A stretch of 64,000 nucleotides of DNA from contig NZ_JABGCB010000011.1 of the NCBI RefSeq assembly GCF_013149295.1, forward strand, positions 62,001 through 126,000, read 5' to 3'. The notes beneath the pieces are model-generated. The model saw only the letters and a list, made by a program, of their open reading frames with translations. It was not told the origin of the DNA and made no database searches. This DNA comes from Novosphingobium sp. SG751A. Its GTDB lineage: Bacteria > Pseudomonadota > Alphaproteobacteria > Sphingomonadales > Sphingomonadaceae. The position numbers were made by a program, and so were the translations under genes. Positions 17,005 through 27,131 of the stretch are shown here, piece by piece; the first letter of the stretch is position 1; each line of letters starts with the position of its first letter.

Positions 17005-17915
17005 GTGAAATCGCAGAATCTTGTGGACTGGTGGCCGTGCTGGGCGCACCCAATGCGGGCAAGTCCACACTGGTCAACGCGCTGGTCGGGCAAAAAGTGG
17101 CGATTGTCTCGCAAAAGGCTCAGACCACCCGCGCGCGCCTGATGGGCATCGCGCTGGAGCAGTCGCCCAAGCATAATGCCCAGATCATACTTGCCGACAC
17201 GCCCGGCATTTTCACCCCGCGCCGTCGTCTGGACCGTGCGATGGTGGCCGCCGCATGGGAAGGCGCGAGCGAGGCCGATGCCATCCTGCTGGTGGTCGAT
17301 GCCGCCAAGAAGAACCGGCAGGGGCTGGAGGAAATCCTCGAATCGCTGAAAGGTCGCCCCGAACGCAAGTTGCTCGCGCTCAACAAGGTTGATCTCTGCC
17401 CCAAGGAGCCGCTGCTGGTTCTGGCCCAGGAATTGACGCAGGCGGTCGATTTTGCCGAAGTCTTCTTCATCTCGGCCTCGACCGGCGACGGCGTGGCGCA
17501 GTTGAAGGCCCGTCTGGCCGATCTGATGCCCGAGGGCCCGTGGAATTTCCCCGAAGATCAGGTTTCCGATGCCTCGGAACGGCTGATGGCCTGCGAAATC
17601 ACCCGTGAACAACTCTATCGCCAACTGCATGACGAGCTGCCCTATGACAGCACCGTGCGGCCCGAAAGCTATACTCACCGCAAGGATGGCAGCGTCGAGA
17701 TCCGCCAGCAGATCGTGATCGCCCGCGAAAGCCAGAAGTCCATCGTGCTGGGCAAGCGCGGCGCGCGGCTCAAAGCCATCGGCGAGGCGGCGCGGACCGA
17801 GCTGGCGCAGCTGCTGGGGGTCAAGGTGCATCTGTTCCTGCACGTCAAGGTTGACGAAAACTGGGCCGATGCGCGCGAGATCTATGAAGAGATCGGGCTG
17901 GACTGGGTGCGCTGA
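17001..17915 (+). CDS. era: GTPase Era
   Basis: A 304-residue GTPase that binds 16S rRNA and helps 30S subunit maturation. The G1 motif is GAPNAGKST, G2 lies in the AQTTRARLMG switch, G3 is DTPG and G4 is NKVD. A C-terminal KH domain is marked by GKRGARLKAIGEAAR, and the LFLHVKVDENWADAREIYEEIGLD tail is typical. Its ATG overlaps the rnc stop (ATGA), as in many proteobacteria, linking rRNA processing by RNase III with Era. Confidence 0.97.
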   Translation: MSEIAESCGLVAVLGAPNAGKSTLVNALVGQKVAIVSQKAQTTRARLMGIALEQSPKHNAQIILADTPGIFTPRRRLDRAMVAAAWEGASEADAILLVVDAAKKNRQGLEEILESLKGRPERKLLALNKVDLCPKEPLLVLAQELTQAVDFAEVFFISASTGDGVAQLKARLADLMPEGPWNFPEDQVSDASERLMACEITREQLYRQLHDELPYDSTVRPESYTHRKDGSVEIRQQIVIARESQKSIVLGKRGARLKAIGEAARTELAQLLGVKVHLFLHVKVDENWADAREIYEEIGLDWVR

Positions 17916-18147
17916 GGCGCGCCCGGCAACCTATCAGGCGTGCTCAAGCGCCTTGCCTGATCTATTGTGAGACAGACATACAAAGGTTATGGCAAATCGG
18001 ATGAAAACTGCGACAAGACAGTTTGGTTCGAAACCATGACGTGAAGGCACAGAATCAAAGCTGGGCATCGGGGGTTGATGGCCTGACCGCAATGCAGATG
18101 GGGGTCTGTCGCGGTTTGTAAAGGCGATCAGACGGACGGAGTGTTTG

Positions 18148-19731
18148 ATGGTCGAATATATCGCAGAACTTCCGGCGCGGCTGCGGGGTGCAGCCAGAGC
18201 GGAAGCTCCCAAGATCAGCCAGCCCTTGCAGGGCGTGGCCGAAAGAGCCGGGCTGGGCGCGGTGCGCGGGGTCAATCTGCTGCTGATGGGCTTTGCCTAT
18301 CTGGCGGTTGGACTGGTGCTGCGCGGCGCCACGCTGGGCTTTCCTGTTATCCATATTGACGAACAGTTCTATCTGCTGGTGGGCGACCGCATGCTGCATG
18401 GGGCGGTGCCCTTTGTCGACATCTGGGACCGCAAACCGGTTGGCCTGTTCCTGCTCTATGCTGCGATCCGGTTGCTGGGGGGCGACGGGATCCTGCAATA
18501 TCAACTGGTGGCACTGGCCTGCGTGGCGGGCACGTCGCTGGTCATCTATCGCATGGCGCGCGAAATCGCCTCGCCGATGGGCGCGTTCTGGGCCGGGGTT
18601 GCCTATCAATTGTTCCTCTCGGCCTTCTTCTGCTTTGGCGGACAGGCGCCGGTTTTCTATAATCTGCTGATGGCTCTGGCGGGCCTTGGCATGATGGGCG
18701 TGTGGACGGCCAAGACCGACCGGCGCCTGTTCGTACATGGCCTGGCGATCATGGCGGTGGTCGGCGTCTCGCTTCAGATCAAATATACGGTCGTATTCGA
18801 AGGTCTGGCCTTTGGCCTGATGCTGATGTTCCGCGCGCGGGCGCTGGGCTGGTCGCATAGGCGGGTGATGGCAGCGGCCACCGGCTGGGCGGGCGTGGCG
18901 CTGTTGCCCACGCTGGCGGCATGGGGTGTCTATATCGCGATGGGCCACGGTCTGGCCTTTGCGCAGGCCAATTTCCTCTCGATCTTTGGCCGACACGAGG
19001 ATCTCGACGGTTCGCTGTTCCGCCTGTTCAAGGAAACGTTGGCGCTGTTGCCGGTCTGGGCGGCGATCCTGTGGGCGCCGCGCAAAATGCCGCCGCTGCG
19101 CTTTGCTGCGCGCCCGGCGCAGGGGTTCCTGAGGATCTGGGCCGGGGTGGCGGTGGCCGGGTTCCTGATCTTTGGCACGTGGTATGACCATTATGTCGCG
19201 CCGCTGCTGGTGCCGCTGATGGCGCTGGCCGCACCTGCGCTGGGCCGCGCCCGGCCTTTCCGCTGGTACACCCATTTCATGCTGGGCATCGGCATGATCG
19301 CGGCCGCCGTGGTGACGATCTATAACACCCGCCACCATGGCACCTCCGAAGAGGTAGAGGTGGCCGCCGACATGATCCGAAACGCGGCGGCAACGCCCAC
19401 CGGGCAGGGCTGCGTCTATATCAACGAGGGCGATCCGATCCTCTATCACATGGCCAATGCCTGCTTTGTCACGCGCTACATCTTCCCCAACCATCTCAAC
19501 GGCATGGTCGATGTCAACGCGCTGGGCGTCGATGCCGGGCAAGAGGTGCGCAACATTCTGGCCAAGCGCCCGCAGGTGGTGGTGATGACGGTTGAGCCCT
19601 CGTCGCTGCCGGTGAACTGGCACACGCGCAATATGATGTTCCAGCATCTCAAGCGGGATTATCAGATTGTCGGGCTGGCCCATGTCGGATGGCGCGACCT
19701 GCTGATCTATCGGCTGAACAACCGGCCATAA
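18148..19731 (+). CDS. GT-C type membrane glycosyltransferase (family 39-like)
   Basis: A 527-residue multi-pass membrane protein. The ATG at 18148 follows ACGGAG; the TTG just before it is not needed. After a soluble N-terminus of about 40 residues, the first helix leads to the Asp71-Glu72 pair in HIDEQFY, the conserved catalytic position of GT-C enzymes in the first periplasmic loop. DIWDRKPVGLFLLY matches the PMT/ArnT-like second motif. Roughly ten further helices follow, and the soluble tail (about 400-527) would be periplasmic. It would use a polyprenyl-phosphate sugar; donor and acceptor are unknown. It stands alone before a strong terminator. Confidence 0.8.
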   Translation: MVEYIAELPARLRGAARAEAPKISQPLQGVAERAGLGAVRGVNLLLMGFAYLAVGLVLRGATLGFPVIHIDEQFYLLVGDRMLHGAVPFVDIWDRKPVGLFLLYAAIRLLGGDGILQYQLVALACVAGTSLVIYRMAREIASPMGAFWAGVAYQLFLSAFFCFGGQAPVFYNLLMALAGLGMMGVWTAKTDRRLFVHGLAIMAVVGVSLQIKYTVVFEGLAFGLMLMFRARALGWSHRRVMAAATGWAGVALLPTLAAWGVYIAMGHGLAFAQANFLSIFGRHEDLDGSLFRLFKETLALLPVWAAILWAPRKMPPLRFAARPAQGFLRIWAGVAVAGFLIFGTWYDHYVAPLLVPLMALAAPALGRARPFRWYTHFMLGIGMIAAAVVTIYNTRHHGTSEEVEVAADMIRNAAATPTGQGCVYINEGDPILYHMANACFVTRYIFPNHLNGMVDVNALGVDAGQEVRNILAKRPQVVVMTVEPSSLPVNWHTRNMMFQHLKRDYQIVGLAHVGWRDLLIYRLNNRP

Positions 19732-19742
19732 GGGGCCAAACG

Positions 19743-19780
19743 AAAAGGGCCGCGCCGGACATCTCCGGCGCGGCCCTTTT
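19743..19780. terminator. Bidirectional terminator between GT-C gene and topA
   Basis: A perfect 17-bp stem (AAAAGGGCCGCGCCGGA and complement) with a CATC loop, flanked by A and T tracts. It sits between convergent genes and fits rho-independent termination in both directions. Confidence 0.92.
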
Positions 19781-19801
19781 CTTTGCTCAGGCTTGCGAAA
19801 A

Positions 19802-22414
19802 TCAGGCCTTGGCTGCAGCTTTCTTCGGGGCTGCCTTCTTGGCCAGAGCCTTCTTGGCGGCAGGCTTCTTGGCGGCAGGCGCTTCGCCATCATCTTTCTT
19901 GGCAGCGGCCTTCTTGGGCGCGGCCTTTTTCGCGGGGGCCTTCTTCTTGCCCTTGGTGCCAGGCCCCTTGGCCGCCTTTTCGTCGATCAGCGCGATCGCC
20001 TGTTCCAGCGTCAGCTTGTCCTGGTCGACCGCCTTGGGCAGCGTGGCATTGGTCGTGCCATCGGTGACATAAGCGCCATAGCGGCCCGCCAGCAGCTTGA
20101 TCTCGCCCCCGGTGGTGGGGTGGGCGCCAAACACCTTGAGCGGCTCGGCAGGAGCATTGCGGCTGCGTCCGCCGCCCGCCGCCGCCTCTGCCAGCTTGGT
20201 CACGGCCAGATTCATGCCTGTCTCAAACACTTCGGCCGTGCTGCGCAAACGGGCATATTTGCCGCTATGCGCCAGATAGGGGCCATAGCGACCGATGCTG
20301 GCGGTGATCAGCTCACCGCTTTCGGGATGCGGCCCGATGGTGCGCGGCAAGGACAAGAGCTTGACCGCCCAGTCCAGTGTCATCTCGCCAATATCCTTGG
20401 GGATCGACGCCATCTTGCGCGTGTCACCCTCGCCCATCTGGATATAGGGACCAAAGCGGCCCGCCTTGCGCATGATCGGCTCGCCGGTTTCCGGGTGCTT
20501 CCCCAGCTCGCCTTCCTCGCCCGCATCAGCGCTGCCGCCGGGCTGAGCGAATTTGCGGGTGAATTTGCATTCCGGATAGTTCGAGCAGGCGACAAACGCG
20601 CCATATTTGCCGCCGCGCAGGCTCAGACGCCCTGCCTCGCATTGCGGACATTTGCGCGGATCAGTCCCATCCTCACGCGGGGGGAACAGGTAATCGGAGA
20701 GGAATTCGTCCAGCGCCTCGGTCACTTCCGAGGGCTTCTTCTCCATCACCTCGTCGGACTTGGGCTTGAAATCCTTCCAGAAGGCTTCGAGCACCGTGCG
20801 CCATTGCGCCCGCCCGCCCGAAACATCGTCCAGCTCGTCCTCCATACCCGCCGTAAATTCATAGGCGACATAGCGGTCGAAGAAACGTTCGAGGAAAGAG
20901 GTGAGGAGACGCCCGGTTTCCTCGGCAAAGAAACGGTTTTTCTCGGTGCGCACATAGGCGCGGTCCTTCAACACCTGAAGCGTGGCCGCATAGGTCGAGG
21001 GACGCCCGATGCCCAGCTCTTCAAGACGCTTGACGAGGCTTGCTTCGGAATAGCGCGGCGGCGGCTGGGTGAAATGCTGGGTGGCCTCCACGCCCTGCTT
21101 CAAGGGCATGTCGCCCTTGTTCATCAGGGGCAGCAGGTTCGCATCGTCATCATCGTCCGTCTTATTGTCGCGGCTTTCATCATAGACCGCCATGAAGCCG
21201 GGGAATTTGACCACCTGCCCCGTGGCGCGCAACTCATGCTGCCCCGTGCCATCGCGCAGCGTCACCGTGGTGCGCTCCAGCGCGGCGCTCGCCATCTGGC
21301 TGGCCAAAGCGCGCTTCCAGATCAGGTCATAGAGGCGCGCCTCGTCGCCGTTGCCGTAATGGTCGCGGCCGAACTCGGTCGGGCGGATGGCCTCGTGGGC
21401 CTCCTGCGCGTTCTTGGCCTTGGTTTCATAGTGGCGCGGCTTTTCGGGGCAGTAATGGCCCGAGAAACGCTCGGTGATCTCGCGGCGGGCGGCGGAAATG
21501 GCGCTGGGGTCCATCTGCACGCCGTCGGTACGCATATAGGTGATCGCGCCCGCTTCATACAGCGTTTGCGCCACGCGCATCGTGTGGCTGGCCGAAAAGC
21601 CCAGCTTGCGCGCGGCTTCCTGTTGCAGGGTCGATGTGGTGAAAGGCGGATAGGGATTGCGGCGGACCGGCTTGGTCTCCACCTCCTCCACGCGGAAGGC
21701 GCCCTGCTCCACCGCCGCCTTGGCGCGATTGGCAATGCCCGCCTCGCCAAGGCTCAGCTTCTCCAGCTTTTTGCCCTCAAACTTCACCAGCCGCGCCGGG
21801 AATTGCGAGCCGTCGTGCATCATGCGCGCGATGACCTGCCAATATTCCTCAGGCTTGAAGAGTTCGATCTCGCGCTCGCGCTGAACAATCAGGCGCAGCG
21901 CCACCGACTGCACGCGGCCCGCCGATTTGGCGCCGGGCAATTTGCGCCACAGCACCGGCGAGAGCGTGAAGCCGAACAGATAGTCCAGCGCGCGCCGCGC
22001 CAGATAGGCGTCGATCAGATCCTGATCCAGCTCGCGCGGATGCTTCATCGCCGTAGTCACGGCATCCTTGGTGATCGCGTTGAAGGTGACGCGCTCAACC
22101 TCCTTGGGCAGCGCCCGCCGCTTGGCCAGCAATTCCTTCACATGCCACGAAATCGCCTCACCCTCGCGATCAGGGTCAGTCGCCAGGATCAGTCGGTCGG
22201 CCTGCTTGGCAAGTTCGGCAATCTCGCGCACGCGGGCCTGCTTGTCGCCATACAGTTCCCAGTCCATCGCGAAATCTTCATCGGGCCGCACCGATCCATC
22301 CTTGGGCGGCAAATCGCGCACATGGCCATAGCTGGCCAGCACCCGATAATCCTTGCCGAGATACTTCTCGATGGTTTTCGCCTTGGCCGGGGATTCGACA
22401 ATAACAAGCTGCAT
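19802..22414 (-). CDS. topA: DNA topoisomerase I
   Basis: An 870-residue type IA topoisomerase that relaxes negative supercoils. The Toprim domain opens with VIVESPAKAKTI and contains DPDREGEAISWH; the catalytic Tyr is Tyr293 in ITYMRTDG. Later parts are a Cys4 zinc ribbon (CPQCEAGR...ACSNYPEC, about residues 590-620) and repeated topoisomerase C-terminal modules (GRFGPYIQMG, GRYGPYLAHS, GRYGAYVTDG). The last 50 residues are Lys/Ala-rich (AAPKKAAAKK type), a histone-like tail seen in several alphaproteobacteria that probably aids DNA binding. Confidence 0.97.
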   Translation of the reverse strand: MQLVIVESPAKAKTIEKYLGKDYRVLASYGHVRDLPPKDGSVRPDEDFAMDWELYGDKQARVREIAELAKQADRLILATDPDREGEAISWHVKELLAKRRALPKEVERVTFNAITKDAVTTAMKHPRELDQDLIDAYLARRALDYLFGFTLSPVLWRKLPGAKSAGRVQSVALRLIVQREREIELFKPEEYWQVIARMMHDGSQFPARLVKFEGKKLEKLSLGEAGIANRAKAAVEQGAFRVEEVETKPVRRNPYPPFTTSTLQQEAARKLGFSASHTMRVAQTLYEAGAITYMRTDGVQMDPSAISAARREITERFSGHYCPEKPRHYETKAKNAQEAHEAIRPTEFGRDHYGNGDEARLYDLIWKRALASQMASAALERTTVTLRDGTGQHELRATGQVVKFPGFMAVYDESRDNKTDDDDDANLLPLMNKGDMPLKQGVEATQHFTQPPPRYSEASLVKRLEELGIGRPSTYAATLQVLKDRAYVRTEKNRFFAEETGRLLTSFLERFFDRYVAYEFTAGMEDELDDVSGGRAQWRTVLEAFWKDFKPKSDEVMEKKPSEVTEALDEFLSDYLFPPREDGTDPRKCPQCEAGRLSLRGGKYGAFVACSNYPECKFTRKFAQPGGSADAGEEGELGKHPETGEPIMRKAGRFGPYIQMGEGDTRKMASIPKDIGEMTLDWAVKLLSLPRTIGPHPESGELITASIGRYGPYLAHSGKYARLRSTAEVFETGMNLAVTKLAEAAAGGGRSRNAPAEPLKVFGAHPTTGGEIKLLAGRYGAYVTDGTTNATLPKAVDQDKLTLEQAIALIDEKAAKGPGTKGKKKAPAKKAAPKKAAAKKDDGEAPAAKKPAAKKALAKKAAPKKAAAKA

Positions 22415-22722
22415 GGTTTCTCTTGTACTATCTAAGAGGGACGCTCTGGCCGCGATGGCCGCAGGGCCGACAATGCGGCCATGCCCCCAATTGAAAGGCT
22501 TGTGAAGCCCGATTGCCCCTTAGAGCGCCGGGCCTCACGTATACGCGCGATGGTGGCGGGGCGGGCGTGCCTTCGTCAAGAGGGCGTGTGGCGGGTCCAT
22601 TCTCATGGCATTTTGACAGCCATAAGACAGCGGCAGGTTCGTTTCGGAACTATCGCAACTTTACCCGCGGGCGCTCCCGGCAGAAAATCCCACGCAGATT
22701 TACGGAGCACACCATGGAAAAA
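22415..22722. other. Intergenic region between dprA and topA
   Basis: 308 bp without a convincing gene. It must hold the topA promoter on the minus strand and the end of the plsY-dprA transcript. A plus-strand ATG at 22714 has a GGAG before it, but its frame runs opposite dprA and has no recognisable protein character. No RNA gene was recognised. Confidence 0.5.
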
Positions 22723-23949
22723 TCACGCAATGCGGCTGACCCGCCCCCCGGCATGACGCTGGATCACCCCGCCCAGCTCCAGCTCGGTCAGCGCCATCTG
22801 CACACCCCCGGCGCTAAGGCCCGACTGGCGCACGATCTCGTCCACCCCCACCGGCGCCGGGCCGAGCAGCGCGGCGATCCGGTCATTGGCATCGGCGCCT
22901 CCCTCCTCGGCCTCATCCCCGGTCTCATCCGCCTCTGGCAGGCGATCACCGCCACAGCCATCGAGCGGGGCGTGATCCTCTTCATGGAAATGCGAACGCG
23001 GCAGGCCGTCGAAACTGGCGATCAGCTCGATAATATCCTCGGCCCGCTGGATCAGGATGGCCCCCTCGCGGATCATTTCGTTGCAGCCATGGCTGCGCGG
23101 GTCGAGCGGAGAGCCGGGAACCGCCATCACCTCGCGCCCGTAATCGCCCGCCAGCCGCGCGGTTATCAGCGAGCCGGACTTGAACGCGGCCTCGACCACC
23201 ACGGTCCCCGCCGCAATGCCGGCGATGATGCGATTGCGTGCCGGGAAGTGGCGCTGGGTAGGCTCAACGCCGGGGGGGGCCTCGGTCAGGAGCAGCCCCT
23301 CCTCGGCAATACGTGATTGCAGCGCGGCATGTTCGGTGGGATAGGCAATGTCGATGCCGCCCGCGATGACAGCGATCGTGGTGGCGCTGTTATAGCTCTC
23401 TCCGCGACCGGCCAGCGCGCCCTCATGCGCGGCCGCATCGATCCCGCGCGCCAGACCCGAAACCACCGGATAGCCCGCCTCGGCCAGCCCGCCCGCGATT
23501 TCACGGGCCAGACGCATCGCCCCCGCGCTGGCATTGCGCGCGCCCACTATGGCCACCGGCGCGGCCCGCGACAGATCAGCCCGCCCGCGCGCAATCAACA
23601 GCGGCGGCGCCGAATCGAGCTGGCGCAGCAAGGGAGGATAATCGGGCGAATCGTGAAAGATATAGCGCGCACCGGCGGCGCGGACGGCCTTGATCTCGGC
23701 CTCGATCACGCCAATGTCGATGGCACGATAAGGTTTGCGACCCTTGGAGCTGCCACGTCCATCGCCTCTGGCGGCCAGATCCGGCAAAGCGTCGAGCGCG
23801 CGGCGCGCATCGCCAAAGCGGCGCAGCAATTGGCCGAAGGTGACTGGCCCGATGTTGGGCGAACGGATCAGGCGGATGCGCGCCAGCCCTTCCTCGCGCG
23901 TCAGGGTAAAACCCGCGCCGGACTGCGCCTCGTCGCCCGGCCCGCTCAT
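22723..23949 (-). CDS. dprA: DNA-processing protein DprA
   Basis: A 408-residue DprA/Smf protein that loads RecA onto incoming single-stranded DNA during transformation. The N-terminal helix-hairpin region spans about residues 20-75, and the Rossmann-fold core contains VAIVGARNASAGAMRLA, VVSGLARGIDAAAHEGAL and TEAPPGVEPTQRHFPARNRII. A C-terminal winged-helix domain (about 350-408, LSAGGVQMALTELELGGVIQ) is present. A 40-residue acidic linker joins the last two. Its ATG overlaps the plsY stop (ATGA). Confidence 0.95.
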   Translation of the reverse strand: MSGPGDEAQSGAGFTLTREEGLARIRLIRSPNIGPVTFGQLLRRFGDARRALDALPDLAARGDGRGSSKGRKPYRAIDIGVIEAEIKAVRAAGARYIFHDSPDYPPLLRQLDSAPPLLIARGRADLSRAAPVAIVGARNASAGAMRLAREIAGGLAEAGYPVVSGLARGIDAAAHEGALAGRGESYNSATTIAVIAGGIDIAYPTEHAALQSRIAEEGLLLTEAPPGVEPTQRHFPARNRIIAGIAAGTVVVEAAFKSGSLITARLAGDYGREVMAVPGSPLDPRSHGCNEMIREGAILIQRAEDIIELIASFDGLPRSHFHEEDHAPLDGCGGDRLPEADETGDEAEEGGADANDRIAALLGPAPVGVDEIVRQSGLSAGGVQMALTELELGGVIQRHAGGRVSRIA

Positions 23950-24572
23950 CCCTTTTTCGCGCCCACTTTCGGCTCGGTCCCGGCGCGCAGGCGGGTGATA
24001 TTTTCACGATGTTGATACAGCACCAGCACGGCCAGCGCGGCCAGCACCGGCACCATCGCCATATGCCCCAGCGCCAATGCACCAATCGGGGCGGCCAGCG
24101 CGGCGCTCATCCCGCCAACGCTGGAAATGCGCGAGAGCTTGAACATGCCCACCCATGCCAGCAGGCACAGCAGCCCCACCGGCCATGCCAGCCCCAGCGC
24201 CACGCCCAGCATGGTGGCCACGCCCTTGCCGCCTTTGAATTTCAGCCAGACCGGAAAGCAATGGCCCACCATCGCCCCTGCCCCGCCCGCCAGCGCCAGC
24301 CATGTTGCCCCGGCGGCCCCATCGGCAAATTGCCCGGCAGGCAGCATGCCCGCGATCAGCACCGCCGCCGCGCCCTTGCCGCCATCGAGCAGCAGCGTGG
24401 CCGCCGCCAAACCCTTGCGCCCGGTGCGCAGCACATTGGTCGCCCCGATATTGCCCGAGCCGATCGAGCGCAGATCGCCCGCGCCAAAGGCCCGCGTCAA
24501 CAGCAGGCCAAAAGGCACCGAACCCAGCGCGTAACCCAGCACCGAGGCCACCATCAAAGACATTGCATTCAC
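23946..24572 (-). CDS. plsY: Acyl-phosphate glycerol-3-phosphate acyltransferase
   Basis: A 208-residue inner-membrane acyltransferase that makes lysophosphatidic acid from acyl-phosphate and glycerol-3-phosphate (EC 2.3.1.275). There are five or so membrane helices. The three PlsY motifs are visible: GSGNIGATNVLR (residues 38-49), the GHCFPVWLKFKGGKGVAT segment and a later SSVGGMSAALAAP stretch. The start is the ATG at 24572 with AAGGGTGA upstream; an ATG three codons later is possible. It is coupled to dprA by an ATGA overlap, a gene order common in bacteria. Confidence 0.95.
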   Translation of the reverse strand: MNAMSLMVASVLGYALGSVPFGLLLTRAFGAGDLRSIGSGNIGATNVLRTGRKGLAAATLLLDGGKGAAAVLIAGMLPAGQFADGAAGATWLALAGGAGAMVGHCFPVWLKFKGGKGVATMLGVALGLAWPVGLLCLLAWVGMFKLSRISSVGGMSAALAAPIGALALGHMAMVPVLAALAVLVLYQHRENITRLRAGTEPKVGAKKG

Positions 24573-24695
24573 CCTTGTTGGCGCCCGATGCTTTAACCAA
24601 AGGGCGCGTTCATCCCTCCTTTAGTCGCAGCGGAGGCTTTGTCGAACCCCCTTCTCTTTCCTTTTTGCCGCAATCCCTCCTAAAGAGGGACTGAC

Positions 24696-25511
24696 ATGGC
24701 CCCGACTCCCAAAGAACTGATCGCCCCTTCAGCCCCCATCCTGCTGTTCGATTCCGGCGTTGGCGGGTTGACCGTGCTGGACGCGCTGCGCCGCCATTTG
24801 CCGCAAGCCCCGGTGATCTATGTCGCGGACAATGCAGGCCTGCCTTATGGCACCAAGAGCGAGGCGCAGATCGCCGCTCGCGTGTCGGGCCTGCTGGGGC
24901 GGATGACCGAGCGTTTGCGCCCTCGTCTTGTCTGCATCGCCTGCAACACGGCCAGCACGATCGCGCTGGCCAGTGTGCGCGAGGTGCTGGAGGTGCCGAT
25001 TGTCGGCACCGTCCCCGCGATCAAGCCCGCCGCAGCCATGACCCAGACCGGCGTAATCGGCCTGCTGGGCACACAGGCGACGATCCGGCAGGCCTATGTG
25101 GATCGACTGGAACATGAATTTGCCGCCGGTAAACGCCTTTTGCGCCATGGTGCGCCCGAACTGGTTGAGGCGGCGGAGGCGAAATTGCGGGGCCTGCCGG
25201 TCGATTCCCGGTTGATTGCGCGGGCGGTTGCGGGGCTGCGCAATCAACAGGGTGGGGATCGCATCGATACGGTGGTGCTGGCCTGTACTCATTTCCCGCT
25301 CTTGGCGCAGGAGTTGGGCGAGGCATTCGGTCCGGGCGTGCGCTTTATCGACGGGGCCGACGGCATCGCGCGTCGTATCGCCTTTTTGACGCAAGGTCAG
25401 GAGTTTAGCCGCAATGCCGAGGACCTCGCCCTATTCACCAGCGGGGACGGCATCGCCGGTCTGGAGCCGGCGCTGCACCAGCGCGGGCTGATGCGGGTCG
25501 CCGTGTTCTGA
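24696..25511 (+). CDS. murI: Glutamate racemase
   Basis: Makes D-glutamate for peptidoglycan (EC 5.1.1.3). The 271-residue protein starts after AGAGGGAC. The two catalytic cysteines are Cys83 in ACNTAST and Cys197 in ACTHFPLL. The [16 protein letters not shown]-terminus and [10 protein letters not shown] substrate loop are conserved. It is a single gene, followed by the hemA upstream region. Confidence 0.96.
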   Translation: MAPTPKELIAPSAPILLFDSGVGGLTVLDALRRHLPQAPVIYVADNAGLPYGTKSEAQIAARVSGLLGRMTERLRPRLVCIACNTASTIALASVREVLEVPIVGTVPAIKPAAAMTQTGVIGLLGTQATIRQAYVDRLEHEFAAGKRLLRHGAPELVEAAEAKLRGLPVDSRLIARAVAGLRNQQGGDRIDTVVLACTHFPLLAQELGEAFGPGVRFIDGADGIARRIAFLTQGQEFSRNAEDLALFTSGDGIAGLEPALHQRGLMRVAVF

Positions 25512-25671
25512 TCGCCTTAATGATCGGTCTGCGACAAAGACGAATACTACTTTTGGACAGAATGCCCTATCTCACTGTTTGACTCTGGTCATTTTATGCA
25601 TCCCCTCATATGTTCTAAGGGGGGAGAGCCGGAAAGCCGGATCCATACGGTGCCGTTCAGGATTAGAGCCA

Positions 25672-26886
25672 GTGAACTACGACCAGATTTTCGACGCAGC
25701 TATCGACCGCCTGCATTCCGAAGGGCGGTATCGCGTGTTTATCGACATCCTGCGCAACAAGGGCGCCTATCCCAACGCGCGCTGTTTTGCCGGACATAAC
25801 GGCCCCAAGCCGATCACGGTGTGGTGCAGCAACGACTATCTGGCGATGGGGCAACACCCCAAGGTGATCGCCGCGATGGAAGAGGCGCTGCATGACGTGG
25901 GCGCCGGTTCGGGCGGCACGCGCAACATCGGCGGCAACACCCATTACCATATCCAGTTGGAAGAAGAACTGGCCGACCTGCACGGCAAGCAGGGCGCGCT
26001 GCTCTTCACCTCGGGCTATGTGTCGAACGATGCCACGCTCTCCACGCTGGCCAAGATCCTGCCTGGATGCGTGATCTTTTCCGACGAATTGAACCATGCC
26101 AGCATGATCGCCGGCATCCGCAATTCGGGCGCGGAAAAGAAGGTGTTCCGTCACAATGATGTCGAGCATCTGGAAGAACTGCTGAAGGAAACCGATCCCA
26201 ACGTGCCCAAGCTGGTGGCGTTTGAATCGGTCTATTCGATGGATGGCGATATCGCCCCGATCCACGAAATCTGCGATCTGGCGGAAAAGTACAACGCGCT
26301 GACCTATATCGACGAGGTTCACGCCGTGGGCATGTATGGCCCGCGCGGCGGCGGCATCACCGACCGCGACAATGCCGCCCATCGCATCGACATTATCGAG
26401 GGCACGCTGGGCAAGGCATTCGGCGTAATGGGCGGCTATATCGCGGCCGACAAACGCATCGTCGATGTTATCCGCTCCTATGCGCCGGGCTTCATCTTCA
26501 CCACCTCGCTCTCGCCGGTACTGGTCGCGGGTGTGCTGGCATCGGTGCGCCATCTGAAGGCATCGAGCGTGGAGCGTGACGGCCAGCAGGCCGCCGCCGC
26601 CAACCTCAAGGCGATGATGCGCGAGGCGGGCCTGCCGGTGATGAACTCGACCACGCATATCGTGCCGCTGATGGTGGGCGATCCGGTCAAGGCCAAGAAG
26701 ATCAGCGACATCCTGCTGGCCGAATATGGCGTCTATGTGCAGCCCATCAACTTCCCCACCGTGCCGCGCGGGACCGAGCGTCTGCGCTTTACACCGGGGC
26801 CGCAGCATACCGAGGCCATGATGCGCGATCTGACGCGGGCGCTGGTCGAAATCTGGGATCGGCTGGAGTTGCGGCTGGCGGCTTGA
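25672..26886 (+). CDS. hemA: 5-aminolevulinate synthase (GTG start)
   Basis: A PLP enzyme that condenses glycine and succinyl-CoA to 5-aminolevulinate (EC 2.3.1.37), the C4 route to haem typical of alphaproteobacteria. The GTG at 25672 gives a 404-residue protein opening with [19 protein letters not shown], the standard family N-terminus; the longer frame from 25579 adds 31 unrelated residues. The PLP lysine is Lys248 in EGTLGKAFG. Also conserved are [23 protein letters not shown] and FTTSLSPVL. It ends in an extragenic palindromic element. Confidence 0.95.
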   Translation: MNYDQIFDAAIDRLHSEGRYRVFIDILRNKGAYPNARCFAGHNGPKPITVWCSNDYLAMGQHPKVIAAMEEALHDVGAGSGGTRNIGGNTHYHIQLEEELADLHGKQGALLFTSGYVSNDATLSTLAKILPGCVIFSDELNHASMIAGIRNSGAEKKVFRHNDVEHLEELLKETDPNVPKLVAFESVYSMDGDIAPIHEICDLAEKYNALTYIDEVHAVGMYGPRGGGITDRDNAAHRIDIIEGTLGKAFGVMGGYIAADKRIVDVIRSYAPGFIFTTSLSPVLVAGVLASVRHLKASSVERDGQQAAAANLKAMMREAGLPVMNSTTHIVPLMVGDPVKAKKISDILLAEYGVYVQPINFPTVPRGTERLRFTPGPQHTEAMMRDLTRALVEIWDRLELRLAA

Positions 26887-26911
26887 TTTCGGGGGTTTAT
26901 GCCTCCGGCGG

Positions 26912-27118
26912 GCAAAGGGACTTGTCCCTTTGCAATCCCGTTAATGGGGTGGGGCCGGGTTGGCAGGGTCATTGAAGAGAATTTGCAAGCCTGCGGCGCG
27001 GGGGCCTTAGAGCCAAAAGCGACGCAGGCTTTAATGTTGCAACGCTGCGTGCAACTCACCTTGGCCGAACCCAAGGCGCAACACAAACTAATGGGAGCGC
27101 GAGGGTCTAGACCCTCGC
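26912..27118. repeat. Extragenic palindromic element, copy 2 (hemA/pstB)
   Basis: The 245-bp gap between convergent hemA and pstB has the same plan as the element at 9854-10045: a left hairpin (GCAAAGGGAC-TT-GTCCCTTTGC, 26912-26933) next to CCTCCGGCGG, a GC-rich middle with AGCCTGCG/CGCAGGCT arms, and a right block CCTTGGCCGAACCC...GGCGCAAC. That block ends in the same 20-bp palindrome (27099-27118, arm GCGAGGGTCT). The right 60 bp is nearly the same as copy 1; the left palindrome differs in sequence. It probably terminates both genes. Confidence 0.8.
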
Positions 27119-27131
27119 ATACCTTCTAACC

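Noticed and set aside
19793-22435. A plus-strand frame of 880 codons opposite topA
   Set aside because: topA is complete with catalytic Tyr and zinc ribbon; the opposite frame is a shadow due to GC bias.
22714-23316. A plus-strand ATG with a good GGAG site just inside the end of dprA
   Set aside because: Its frame runs opposite the conserved winged-helix domain of dprA and has no recognisable protein features.
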